Program-made: the position numbers and the translations under genes | Shown: positions 26,359 through 35,321 of the stretch, piece after piece | Layout: each line of letters starts with the position of its first letter | Numbering within the stretch: position 1 is the first letter of the stretch | The notes under the pieces: model-generated | Databases searched by the model: none | What the model was told of the DNA's origin: nothing | The model's input: the letters and a program-made list of their open reading frames with translations, nothing else | Source of the DNA: Candidatus Amarolinea dominans | Lineage (GTDB): Bacteria; Chloroflexota; Anaerolineae; SSC4; Amarolineaceae | Direction of reading: 5' to 3' | Assembly: GCA_016719785.1 (NCBI GenBank) | Contig: JADJYJ010000007.1 | Location: 62,001 to 126,000 of the forward strand | DNA: 64,000 nucleotides

Positions 26359-26768
26359 GCGGCTGCGTTCACCAGGGCTTGCTGTCGGTTGATCAGCCAG
26401 TTGACCCACTGATTGACCTCCTGCGCGTGTGCGGGCGCCAGCGCCTCGGCTACGCTGTCGGCGAAGTTGCGAAAACGACTCAGGACGAATGCAGGAGAGA
26501 CGCCGTCGTGCGGCAGACGATCCTGCGCCCAACTGAGCTGATAGTCGAGCAGCGCGGGGTCGCCCACCTGTATCACGCTCTCCAACACCTGGGCGGTGAA
26601 TTCGATGCCGGCAGTCACGATCCGTTCGGCATCATCCCCATGCTGTGCCACCTCTGCCGGTTGCTCCAGCGCGCGCGCCACGACGTTCTCGACGATCCTG
26701 GTTTTGTGTTTACGATACGCAGCCAGCGCCGCGGGTGAGACCGGCTTCAACTCAACCGTTGTATCCAT
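26355..26768 (-). CDS. Helical protein of unknown function in the B12/kinase operon
   Basis: A 137-residue, all-helical, soluble protein (for example RIVENVVARALEQPAEVAQ, FVLSRFRNFADSVAEAL). No motif is recognised with certainty. It resembles in size and pattern the helical N-terminal domains of RsbR-like stressosome sensors, but this is only an impression. It lies between the B12 protein (58 bp upstream) and the receiver-kinase (4-bp overlap downstream), so it is likely an adaptor or sensor in that pathway. Confidence 0.7.
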   Translation of the reverse strand: MDTTVELKPVSPAALAAYRKHKTRIVENVVARALEQPAEVAQHGDDAERIVTAGIEFTAQVLESVIQVGDPALLDYQLSWAQDRLPHDGVSPAFVLSRFRNFADSVAEALAPAHAQEVNQWVNWLINRQQALVNAAA

Positions 26769-26826
26769 GATAACCCTCCTGCATCAGAATGGCAGCTTTC
26801 CTGCCATGATTTGACATCTTGGCCGC

Positions 26827-27522
26827 TCAGGCAACCTGGCTGGCTCGGGTGACAGCCGCGCGCGCATCCACGCCGCTGAAGCGCACGCCCAAGGCCCGAT
26901 AGAGTTCCGGCTGTTGCACGAAGGGCAACCCGCCCGCCATAATCGGAATACCGCCCATGCCCTGGTTGTCGAACTCACGCACGAAATTGGTGATGCTCGG
27001 CACATGGTAGACCATTTGCGCCGATACGCCAATCAGGTCGGCATTGACGCTGCGTGCCATGCTGACAAAATCGCGCACAGGCACCGCGGCCCCCAGATAG
27101 TAGACGGTCCAGCCGGCCTGCTCCATGAAATCGGCCACCATGCGACAGCCCACGCGGTGAAATTCTTTTTCTACGCAGCCCAACACCAGGGTGCGCTTCA
27201 GGTCTGTCTGCGGTTTGAAGAGACCATGCATGTCCCCCATCTGGCGCTCGATGATGGCGGTGGCCAGGTGTTCCTGCGCCACCGTGAACTTGTTGACCTG
27301 CCATAAGCGCCCGATCTCATAGGCTGTGGTCTGCAGAATGTTCATATAAACATCATTGACCACCACCTGCTGATCGAACGCGTGCGTGATCACTTGATCG
27401 GCCTGCCGGCCGCTACCCGCAATCATCGCGTTCAGGTAATCGGCTTGAAAATCGGCTAGAACTGCTGTGGCCTCGGGCGCCGTTGTGACGCCTGTCATTT
27501 CCCTATCCATGGCCAAACTCAT
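26827..27522 (-). CDS. Free-standing CarH-like cobalamin-binding photoreceptor domain
   Basis: A 231-residue protein with a helical cap (about 15-105) and a Rossmann B12-binding domain (about 108-225). It lacks any DNA-binding domain. The cap shows W74-x9-E84-H85, the signature of adenosylcobalamin photoreceptors of the CarH/LitR type. The B12 site shows E120-x-H122-x-x-G125, then exactly 41 residues to S167, then GG at 197-198, the spacing known for CarH. H122 would be the lower axial ligand. The residue after W74 is Gln, not the His that caps cobalt in photolysed Thermus CarH. ATG 27522 overlaps the kinase stop (ATGA) and has AAGGAG upstream. Confidence 0.85.
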   Translation of the reverse strand: MSLAMDREMTGVTTAPEATAVLADFQADYLNAMIAGSGRQADQVITHAFDQQVVVNDVYMNILQTTAYEIGRLWQVNKFTVAQEHLATAIIERQMGDMHGLFKPQTDLKRTLVLGCVEKEFHRVGCRMVADFMEQAGWTVYYLGAAVPVRDFVSMARSVNADLIGVSAQMVYHVPSITNFVREFDNQGMGGIPIMAGGLPFVQQPELYRALGVRFSGVDARAAVTRASQVA

Positions 27523-28757
27523 ACACTTTGTCTCCTTTGCGCTGGAATCTCGATGAACACAGTGGTTCCTTGGCCGGGTTGGCTCTCATAGCGCAGCCGC
27601 CCCCGGTGACGTTCCATGATGCCAAAGCTGATCGCCAGCCCCAGTCCGGTGCCGGCGCCAACCGGTTTGGTGGTGAAAAACGGCTCGCCCAGACGCGCCA
27701 GGGTCTGCGCGTCCATGCCCTCACCGCTGTCACGCAGGCAGACCACCACCTGGTCAGCCTGCAGCGCGGTGCTCACCCAAATCGTGCCGCTGTCAGGGAT
27801 GGCCTGCACCGCGTTGATGAGCACATTCAGAAACACCTGGTTGAGTTGGCCAGGGTGACACCAGATGACCGGCAGATCTCCGTACGCCTCTTTGATCTCG
27901 ATGCGATTCTGGCACAGAGGCCGCACGATCCGCAGGGTGCTGCGCAGGCCCTCATTGATGTCCGCGTCCTTCTGCGCGGATTCATCCAGGCGGGAGAAAT
28001 TGCGCAGCGAGAGCACGATGTCGCGAATGCGGGTGACGCCATCCTGGCTCTCTTGCACGAGCTGCGGTAGATCGGCCCACAAAAATTCGAGATCGGCCGC
28101 GCTTTCGGCGGCGGCGATGGCCTCCCGGGTGGCGACATCGGCCACCATCCTGAGCGGCTGATAGGCCGCGAACACCGCCTGCAAGTCCGGCAGCACCGTA
28201 GCCAGGTGCGCCAGGTTGCTGGACACGAACGCGGCCGGGTTGTTGATCTCGTGCGCGACGCCGGCCACCATCTGGCCCAAGGCCCGCATCTTTTCAGACT
28301 GCACCAACTGCGCCTGCGTGTGCTTCAATTCAGCATGCGTCTTTTCCAGGGCCAGGTAAGCCCCTTCCAGGCGTTGGTTGACGGCCGCCAACTGGCTGGT
28401 CAACTGCAGTTTTTCGCTCTGGTCCTGCCCGATCAACGCCAGCAGGCTGTCCGTGCCCAGTTGAAAGGTCGTGTAGCTGACCAACATCAACTCGCCATCA
28501 GGCTTGACGTGGTCTACTTCCCAATCGCTGGCGCTGCCGTCGCGCCAACTGTTCGCCAGCAACAAACGCCCTTTTTCCTGGCTGAACAGATCGAGCAGAT
28601 CAATCCAGGCGCGAGCGCAAATTTGATCGCCGAGCAGACGCAGGGCGCTGGGGTTGGCATCCACGATGGCTCCCTGGCGATCCAGCGTGAGAACGATGTA
28701 CGGCGAGTCAACGAACAGGGCCGTAGTCATTTCCGCGTGCATAGCTTCTCCGCACAA
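27519..28757 (-). CDS. Cytosolic PAS histidine kinase
   Basis: A 412-residue soluble kinase: PAS domain (about 12-110, SPYIVLTLDRQGAIVDANPS), coiled coil (about 112-158), HisKA with H169 (VAGVAHEINNPAAF), and HATPase_c with QVFLNVLINAVQA, DSGEGM, EPFFTTK and GTGLGLAIS. It has no membrane segments. It is the first gene of the four-gene operon and overlaps the B12 protein by 4 bp, so the two are probably partners, with light or cobalamin state modulating kinase activity. The exact start is uncertain (28757, 28742 or 28727). Confidence 0.88.
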   Translation of the reverse strand: MCGEAMHAEMTTALFVDSPYIVLTLDRQGAIVDANPSALRLLGDQICARAWIDLLDLFSQEKGRLLLANSWRDGSASDWEVDHVKPDGELMLVSYTTFQLGTDSLLALIGQDQSEKLQLTSQLAAVNQRLEGAYLALEKTHAELKHTQAQLVQSEKMRALGQMVAGVAHEINNPAAFVSSNLAHLATVLPDLQAVFAAYQPLRMVADVATREAIAAAESAADLEFLWADLPQLVQESQDGVTRIRDIVLSLRNFSRLDESAQKDADINEGLRSTLRIVRPLCQNRIEIKEAYGDLPVIWCHPGQLNQVFLNVLINAVQAIPDSGTIWVSTALQADQVVVCLRDSGEGMDAQTLARLGEPFFTTKPVGAGTGLGLAISFGIMERHRGRLRYESQPGQGTTVFIEIPAQRRQSV

Positions 28758-28911
28758 TCAAACGTGTTCGGTGTAGTGTAGCGATTCTGGCCGCTCACCG
28801 GAATCAGGAAAAACCTGAGAATTTCATCAGGAAAGGCCCTGATTCAAGCGCACGTGTGGCAGTCGCCCGGTTCGCCCCCGGCCTGAGATGGGCTTACGGC
28901 TGTGCGATCAA

Positions 28912-28940
28912 TTGCGTTGTACCCGGCGTTGGGCTATAAT
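28912..28940 (+). promoter_or_regulatory. Sigma70-type promoter for the PAS/GAF kinase at 29112
   Basis: -35 TTGCGT (28912-28917), 17-nt spacer, consensus -10 TATAAT (28935-28940). The predicted start near 28947 gives a ~165-nt leader that contains the whole inverted copy of the 66-nt repeat. Confidence 0.7.
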
Positions 28941-29001
28941 GCACATAGGCTTGTTGTGCCATGTCCACCGACGTTTCACCTGGCGCAAAAGCCTACGTAT
29001 A

Positions 29002-29067
29002 CTGCAAGCGGGCACGAATTGCGCCTGTTTCCTTCGGCATAAAAGTGAAGTCTGTTCCCGCTTGCAG
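29002..29067 (-). repeat. 66-nt palindromic repeat, copy 2 (inverted)
   Basis: Exactly 66 nt, in reverse orientation to copies 1 and 3. The ends CTGCAAGCGGG and CCCGCTTGCAG form a perfect 11-bp inverted repeat. The inner stem here is GCGCCTGTTTCCTTCGGCAT, with a somewhat different loop side. It lies in the leader between promoter 28912-28940 and the start at 29112. Confidence 0.9.
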
Positions 29068-29111
29068 CATGGTTGCCCAAGAACTCAGTTACCTCCGCAG
29101 GGGAGTACCGA

Positions 29112-31670
29112 ATGTACGCATCAGACCAACCGCTCACCCTGCATGCGGCCCTGTATCGTATTGCCGAAGAGACCGTCAGCGGTAGTGATCTGCCCACCTT
29201 CTATGCCGCCATGCATAGCATTGTCGCGCAATTGATGTTTGCTGCCAACTTTTATATCGCCCTACACGATGCGCAGACGAACACCCTCAGTTTTCCCTAT
29301 TTTGTGGACGAAAATGACCCGCCCCCCCCGCCGCGTCCCATGGTCAAAGGACTGACCGAGTATGTCCTGCGCACCGGGCAGTCCCACCTGGTGACGCCGG
29401 CCGTCTTTCGCAAACTGCAAGAGCAAGGCGAGGTCGAACTCGTGTTGACCCCGGCCGTGGACTGGCTGGGTGTGCCGCTCAAGGTGGATGACCATGTCCT
29501 GGGTGTGCTGGTGGTGCAGAGCTATCACGACGCCATCCACTTCAGTGAAACCGATAAAGAATTACTGACTTTTGTCTCGCGCCAGATCGCCATCGCCCTG
29601 ACACGCAAACGCACGGAAGCCGCGCTGCGAGAGAGCGAGGAGAAATATCGCAGCCTGTTCGAGCAGGCGCCCATCGGCATCTACCGCACATCTCCCCGCG
29701 GACGTATCCTGGATGCCAACCCCGCGCTCATCCACATGTTGGGCTATGACTCCTTCGCGCAGATGGCCCTGCGCGACCTGGAAACTGAGGGCTTCGCGCC
29801 CCCATACTCACGCACTGAGTTCAATCGCCTGCTGCAGCAGACCGGCATCCTGCGCGGTCATGAGGCGATCTGGCAACGCCGCGACGGATCTTCCCTGATC
29901 ATCTGCGAGAACGCACATGCCATCTATGGGGCAGATGGCGATGTCCTCTATTACGAGGGCACGGTCGAAGACATCAGCGAGCAGAAGCAGGCGCAAGAAA
30001 GGCTGCATATCCTGCAGCGCGCCATCGAACAAAGCCCGGCCGCGATCATGCTGTCCGACACGCAGGGCAACGTGGAATACGTCAATCCCAAATTCACCCA
30101 GGCCACGGGCTACCAGCCGGAAGAGGTCATTGGTCGCAACCCGCGCCTGCTCAAGTCGGGCGAAACCGCGCCCGCAGAATATGCGCGCCTCTGGCAAACC
30201 ATCAGCAGTGGCGGGGAATGGCGCGGAGAATTCCACAATCGCAAGAAGAACGGCGAACTGTTTTGGGAGGCCGCTTCGATCTCTGCAATCACCGATTCGA
30301 CCGGGCGCATCACCCATTACCTGGCGGTGAAGGAAGACATCACCGCGCGTAAGACCATGGAAGCCGCGGAGCGCCAGCAACATGCCCTGGTAGAGATGCT
30401 GCGCCACATCGCGGCGCTTATCAACAGCACCCTCGATCTGAACGAGGTCCTGGACCGCATCCTCGGCAACATCGGCCGTGTCGTCCCGCACGACGCCGCC
30501 ATAATCATGTTGATCGAGGGCGACCTGGCGCGGATCGTGCGCAGCGCCGGTTATGCAGACATGGGCCTGACGGACGAGGCGTTGCAATTTCCCTTTGTCG
30601 TCTCCGCCACACGCAATCTACACACCATGCTCACCAGCAACCGTCCCCTCGTCATTCCCGATGTGACCGCCTATCCTGGGTGGATCGTGACACAGGCTGG
30701 GCACCAGGCGCGCGCGTTCGTGGGCGCCCCGATCCGCTGCCGCCGTGGCATCATCGGCTTCCTGTCCCTGGAAAGCCGGGAGCCAGGATTTTTCAACACC
30801 ACCCATGCCGAACGCCTGCAAGCCCTGGCCGATCAGACCGGCATCGCCATTGACAACGCGCAGCTCTACGAGCGGGTGCGCGCGCACGCAGCCGAGTTGG
30901 AAGCGCGCGTGGCCGGCCGCACGGTCGAGCTGCAAGCGGCCAACGCCAAACTACAAGAACTCGATCACCTCAAGAGCCAGTTCGTCGCTAATGTGTCGCA
31001 CGAACTGCGCACGCCACTCGCGAACATCAAGCTCTATCTCCAACTGCTGGAGAAAGGCCGCGCAGACAAACACACCCAATATCTGGCCACCCTCAACCGT
31101 GAGGCCAGCCTGCTGCACCGGCTGATCGAGGAGTTACTCGATCTCTCGCGCTTCGACCTGGGCCAGCGCTCGGTCGCGCTGACACCGCTCGATGTCAACT
31201 TACTCATTCAGCGCCTCCTCAGCGATCGGGCAGCGCTCATTGCCGATCGCGGCCTGACCTTGCAGACCAGGCTGACTCCCGATCTGCCCACGATCCCGGC
31301 AGATCAAGCCATGATGACCCAGGTGCTCACCAACCTGCTGACCAACGCGATGAACTACACGCCGACCGGCGGCGTCATCACGCTGGCGACTCAGTTGCGG
31401 TCGAACAGCGAGCATGACTGGTTGACCTTCAGCGTGAGCGACACAGGGCCAGGAATCTCACCCAGGGATCGGATGCATATCTTCGACCGTTTCTATCGCG
31501 GCGACGCCAGCCGCACCGCGGCCGCGTCGGGCACCGGTTTGGGGCTTGCCATCTGTCAGGAGATTCTGCGCCGGCATGACGGGCAGATTACGTTGGAGAG
31601 CGAACCGGGCCGTGGCAGCACCTTTACCGCGTGGTTACCCCTGGCGCTTTCCCGGCCGCATGAGGCCTGA
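29112..31670 (+). CDS. Soluble GAF-PAS-PAS-GAF histidine kinase
   Basis: An 852-residue kinase without membrane spans. It has an N-terminal GAF (about 15-170), PAS 1 (about 180-300, IYRTSPRGRILDANPAL), PAS 2 (about 305-425, IMLSDTQGNVEYVNPKF), a second GAF (about 440-590), a coiled coil, HisKA with H630 (NVSHELRTPLANIKLY) and HATPase_c (NLLTNAMNYT, DTGPGI, GTGLGLAIC). ATG 29112 is preferred to the TTG at 29073 because GGGGAG stands 6 nt upstream. The GAF2-HisKA-HATPase half is closely related to that of the next gene, so the two arose by duplication. Ligands are unknown. Confidence 0.9.
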   Translation: MYASDQPLTLHAALYRIAEETVSGSDLPTFYAAMHSIVAQLMFAANFYIALHDAQTNTLSFPYFVDENDPPPPPRPMVKGLTEYVLRTGQSHLVTPAVFRKLQEQGEVELVLTPAVDWLGVPLKVDDHVLGVLVVQSYHDAIHFSETDKELLTFVSRQIAIALTRKRTEAALRESEEKYRSLFEQAPIGIYRTSPRGRILDANPALIHMLGYDSFAQMALRDLETEGFAPPYSRTEFNRLLQQTGILRGHEAIWQRRDGSSLIICENAHAIYGADGDVLYYEGTVEDISEQKQAQERLHILQRAIEQSPAAIMLSDTQGNVEYVNPKFTQATGYQPEEVIGRNPRLLKSGETAPAEYARLWQTISSGGEWRGEFHNRKKNGELFWEAASISAITDSTGRITHYLAVKEDITARKTMEAAERQQHALVEMLRHIAALINSTLDLNEVLDRILGNIGRVVPHDAAIIMLIEGDLARIVRSAGYADMGLTDEALQFPFVVSATRNLHTMLTSNRPLVIPDVTAYPGWIVTQAGHQARAFVGAPIRCRRGIIGFLSLESREPGFFNTTHAERLQALADQTGIAIDNAQLYERVRAHAAELEARVAGRTVELQAANAKLQELDHLKSQFVANVSHELRTPLANIKLYLQLLEKGRADKHTQYLATLNREASLLHRLIEELLDLSRFDLGQRSVALTPLDVNLLIQRLLSDRAALIADRGLTLQTRLTPDLPTIPADQAMMTQVLTNLLTNAMNYTPTGGVITLATQLRSNSEHDWLTFSVSDTGPGISPRDRMHIFDRFYRGDASRTAAASGTGLGLAICQEILRRHDGQITLESEPGRGSTFTAWLPLALSRPHEA

Positions 31671-31792
31671 GAGGTGCATTTCAGTCTTGGGTCACAGCCC
31701 ACGCCGGTGAACTTCGCAGTCGTTGCAGCGACTTGCAGTCGTCCGCAACTGACATGGGCTGTGTCTTGATCGCTCAAGGTAAATGCAAACAC

Positions 31793-34510
31793 ATGTCGCT
31801 GCGTACTAAAGTCATTCTGGCGTGGGTTATAACGACCGTCGCACTGTTTGTGGTGCTGTACGTGGCGCTGTCGCGCATTCTACTCAGCCAGTTTCTCCAA
31901 CTTGAGACGCTCAACACCCTCAATCATGTGCAGCGCGCCCGGCAGGCGCTCGACAATGAACTCGAGACCTTGCGTGCCACCACAACGGACTGGGCGTCTT
32001 GGGACGATAGCTATGAGTTCATGCAAACCGGCAGCGAGGATTTCGTTGACTCCAATCTGATGCCTGAAACTCTGGAGACGTTGCGTCTGAATATTCTGCT
32101 CTACGTGACCCCTGCCGGCGCTGTTTTCCGCGGTCGAGCCTATGATTTGCAGACTCGCCAACTGCTCCCACTGCCTACCGATCTGTTGGCGCAGCTACCG
32201 GCCCTGCATCAACTGACGCTCTCCGCACCTGGCGGCCCCATGAGCGGGCTGCTTGTGTTGCCCGAAGGCCCCCTCATCTTCGCCGTCCAACCCATTCTGA
32301 CCAGTCACGAGCAAGGCCCGCCGCGCGGCGCCCTGCTGATGGCGCGCTTTCTCGATGCGCCGCAGGTGGAGCTTTTGAGCGACCTAATCCAGGGCTCTGT
32401 CACGGTGCAATCCATCCAGCAAGCGGACCCGTTGCTGCCGGCCGCCACGCTGCACACCCTGCTGGACACACCGGGCACGGTCATAGTGCTGCCGCTCGAC
32501 GCCCAGACTGTGACCGGCTACGTTGCCCTCACCGACATCTACGGTAGCCCCGCGCTCTTGCTGCGCGTGTCCAATGGTCGTGAGATCTACCAGGCCACCT
32601 TGATCACGGTGCGCCTCATCGGGCTGGCGCTGCTCCTGATCGGCATCGTCTTCGGCGTGCTGGCTGTGATCTTGTTGGAACGAGTTCTTCTCACACGCGT
32701 CTCCCGGCTGGCCGCGGATGTCCATGCGATCGGTACGGATGACGCCACGCTTGCGCTGCGCACCGGCGTCACGGGCAGCGATGAGTTGACTGGGCTGGCC
32801 CGTTCGATCAATTCGATGCTCGATCGCCTCGCCGCGTCGCACCAGGCACGCCTTGACAGCGAGACACGCTATCGCAGCATGGTCGAACAATCGTCCGAAG
32901 GCATCCTGCTCATGGATGCGCAGACCCGGGCCATCATGGACGCGAATCCCCGTGTCTGCGAGCTGCTGGGCTACACGCTGGCCGAGATCTGCACAGTGAC
33001 CCTCTACGACCTGGTGGCGCTTGCGCCTCCAGCGCTAGATGCCAACATCGAACGGGTGCTGACGAGCGGACATTTTCATGTCGCCGAACGTCATTACCGA
33101 CGCCGCGATGGGACGCTGATTCCGGTCGAAGTGACGGCGGCACTCCTGCAGATCGAAAATCGCCAGGCCATTTCCGTCCTGTTGCACGACATCACGCAGC
33201 GCAAACAGATGGAGCTGGTGGCGCGCGAGCAGCAAACGTTGACCGAGGCCCTGCGCGACACTGCCGCCGCGCTCAGCAGCACGCTCGATTTCGACGAGCT
33301 GCTCGACCGCATTCTCGATAACGTCGGCAAAGTCCTGCCCCATGACACGTCTGAGATCATGCTCATCACCGGCGACATCGCCCAGATCGTGCGTGTGCGC
33401 GGCTACAACGAGCCGAATCAGGCGGCATTTGTACTGAGCCTACGCTTTCGCGTCGAGGAAACGGCCAATCTTCGCCACATGCTGCAAACAGGGCTTCCGT
33501 TAGCCATTCCTGATACGCGCACCTTTCCAGGATGGGTTGCTCTGCCAGAGATCGCCTGGCTGCGCTCCCTTGCCGGCGCGCCGATCCGCCGCAAGGGCGT
33601 CATGGTCGGTCTCGTCACCGTAGGCAGCGCCACCGCCGGCTTCTACCAACAGGCCCATGCCGAGCGCCTGCAAGCCTTCGCGGACCAGGCCGGCGTGGCG
33701 ATCGAAAATGCTCACCTGTATGAAGCCGTACAGCAGCACGCGGCCGAGATGGAAGAACGGGTGGCCGAGCGCACGCACGCCCTGCTGGAGGCAAACGTCA
33801 AACTGCGGGAGCTCGATGTCATGAAGAGCCAATTTGTCTCCAACGTCTCGCACGAACTGCGCACCCCGTTGGCCAACATCAAACTCTACCTGACGCTGCT
33901 GGCAAGCGGCAAACCCGAGCGGCATGCGCAATACATGACCACCCTGCATCGCGAAGCCAACCTGTTGCACCGTTTGATCGAAGACCTGCTCCAGATCTCG
34001 CGCCTGGATCTCGACAAGACAACGCCGATTTTGGTCCCGGTGGATGTCAATCACCTGCTCATCACCCTGGCGCAGGATCGTGAGCCGTTGGTGAACGAAC
34101 GCGGCCTGACCCTGCATCTGTTGATGAATGCGGCTCCCCTGTGGGCGCAGGCCGATCACCGCCTGCTGATTCAGATACTCACCACCTTGATGACCAACGC
34201 CATGAACTACACAGCGGCCGGCGGGACCATCACCCTGCGTTCATTCGTCGCGCAGTCAGCCGGCGCCGAATGGGTCTGTGTGGCGGTCAACGATACCGGC
34301 CCTGGAATTCCGGCTGAGGAACAGGCCCAGGTATTCAATCGGTTCTTCCGCGGCCAGGCCGCCTTGCACAGCAAGGTCCCAGGCACCGGGTTGGGACTGG
34401 CCATCTGTCAGGAAATCGTCAAACTGCACGGCGGCCACCTCACCCTTGACAGCCAGGTGGGCCAGGGCAGCACCTTCACCGTCATGCTCAAGCCGGCGCT
34501 GTCCCCGTGA
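31793..34510 (+). CDS. Membrane CHASE4-HAMP-PAS-GAF histidine kinase
   Basis: A 905-residue sensor: membrane span 1 (about 8-30), an extracytoplasmic CHASE4 domain (about 50-260, with the typical DWASWDDSYEFM), span 2 (about 275-300), HAMP (about 300-350), PAS (about 365-480), GAF (about 500-650), HisKA with H687 (NVSHELRTPLANIKLY) and HATPase_c (DTGPGIP, GTGLGLAIC). It senses an external, unknown ligand. ATG 31793 starts just before the first membrane helix. The 122-bp gap upstream contains the long inverted pair ACAGCCCA/TGGGCTGT. The response regulator follows 24 bp after the stop and is the likely target. Confidence 0.9.
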   Translation: MSLRTKVILAWVITTVALFVVLYVALSRILLSQFLQLETLNTLNHVQRARQALDNELETLRATTTDWASWDDSYEFMQTGSEDFVDSNLMPETLETLRLNILLYVTPAGAVFRGRAYDLQTRQLLPLPTDLLAQLPALHQLTLSAPGGPMSGLLVLPEGPLIFAVQPILTSHEQGPPRGALLMARFLDAPQVELLSDLIQGSVTVQSIQQADPLLPAATLHTLLDTPGTVIVLPLDAQTVTGYVALTDIYGSPALLLRVSNGREIYQATLITVRLIGLALLLIGIVFGVLAVILLERVLLTRVSRLAADVHAIGTDDATLALRTGVTGSDELTGLARSINSMLDRLAASHQARLDSETRYRSMVEQSSEGILLMDAQTRAIMDANPRVCELLGYTLAEICTVTLYDLVALAPPALDANIERVLTSGHFHVAERHYRRRDGTLIPVEVTAALLQIENRQAISVLLHDITQRKQMELVAREQQTLTEALRDTAAALSSTLDFDELLDRILDNVGKVLPHDTSEIMLITGDIAQIVRVRGYNEPNQAAFVLSLRFRVEETANLRHMLQTGLPLAIPDTRTFPGWVALPEIAWLRSLAGAPIRRKGVMVGLVTVGSATAGFYQQAHAERLQAFADQAGVAIENAHLYEAVQQHAAEMEERVAERTHALLEANVKLRELDVMKSQFVSNVSHELRTPLANIKLYLTLLASGKPERHAQYMTTLHREANLLHRLIEDLLQISRLDLDKTTPILVPVDVNHLLITLAQDREPLVNERGLTLHLLMNAAPLWAQADHRLLIQILTTLMTNAMNYTAAGGTITLRSFVAQSAGAEWVCVAVNDTGPGIPAEEQAQVFNRFFRGQAALHSKVPGTGLGLAICQEIVKLHGGHLTLDSQVGQGSTFTVMLKPALSP

Positions 34511-34534
34511 TGCCGCGGACCATCAGGATTTGTC

Positions 34535-35188
34535 ATGCCACCTGAACTGCGGGTCGTGATCATCGCCGATGATCCCCTGGCGCGCATGGGCCTGGCCGCG
34601 CACCTGGCCGGTGAACCAGGCTGCCAGGTGATCGGCCAGGCGCCTGCCGATGGTGAACTGGCGCTGGCGCTGGCCGTCTATCGCCCGGACGCGGCGCTGT
34701 GGGACCTCGGCTGGGATCCGCAGCGACCAGCCCTCCCTGGCGGCAAATCGGCCCTGGAACAGCTCACTGACCTCGAACGCCCTCAGATTCCGATCGTCGC
34801 CCTGCTGCCGGATGCCACGCATGCCCCCGCGCTGTGGGCAGCCGCTGTGCGCAGCCTGCTCTTCCGCGACGCTGCCCCTGCCGTGATCGTCGCTGCGCTG
34901 GCCGCGGCCGCCGCCGGCCTGGTCGTGCTCGATCCTGCCCTGGCTCCCGCGCGGGTCGTGCCCGGCGAGCGCTCTCACGTCGCGCTGTTGGAGGAACTGA
35001 CCCCCCGTGAGTTGGATGTCCTGCGGTGCCTGGCCGAGGGTCTGCCCAACAAAGAAATCGCCCGCCAACTCGCCATCAGCGAACACACCGTCAAGTTCCA
35101 CGTCAACGCCATTCTGAGCAAACTGGGCGCCCAGGGCCGCACCGAAGCCGTCGTGCGGGCCACGCGCCTGGGGTTGATCAACCTCTGA
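34535..35188 (+). CDS. LuxR-type response regulator with atypical receiver
   Basis: A 217-residue regulator. The receiver keeps D12/D13 and D57 (ALWDLGWD), but the usual conserved Lys is an Arg (LLFRDAA) and helices 4-5 are Ala-rich, so phospho-signalling may be altered. The LuxR HTH (about 150-215) is intact: LTPRELDVLRCLAEGLPNKE followed by TVKFHVNAILSKLGA. It follows the CHASE4 kinase and is probably co-transcribed with it. A 6-bp hairpin with a T-rich loop (GACCTG/CAGGTC, 35186-35207) lies after the stop. Confidence 0.88.
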   Translation: MPPELRVVIIADDPLARMGLAAHLAGEPGCQVIGQAPADGELALALAVYRPDAALWDLGWDPQRPALPGGKSALEQLTDLERPQIPIVALLPDATHAPALWAAAVRSLLFRDAAPAVIVAALAAAAAGLVVLDPALAPARVVPGERSHVALLEELTPRELDVLRCLAEGLPNKEIARQLAISEHTVKFHVNAILSKLGAQGRTEAVVRATRLGLINL

Positions 35189-35321
35189 CCTGATCTTTTT
35201 TCCAGGTCGCGCCCTCATCAAGCGGGGGATGCCTCGCCGCGCCGTTGGCGCGATCCTGAGCCTGTTCGTACCGACGCGATGTCGGCTATGACTTGTGGAT
35301 CGTGACAAAGGAGACTATCAG

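Noticed and set aside
26358..26532. Longer N-terminus for the receiver-kinase
   Set aside because: The extension is low complexity and overlaps the 137-residue gene; the receiver begins exactly at MKAHVLVIDDE with an ATGA overlap.
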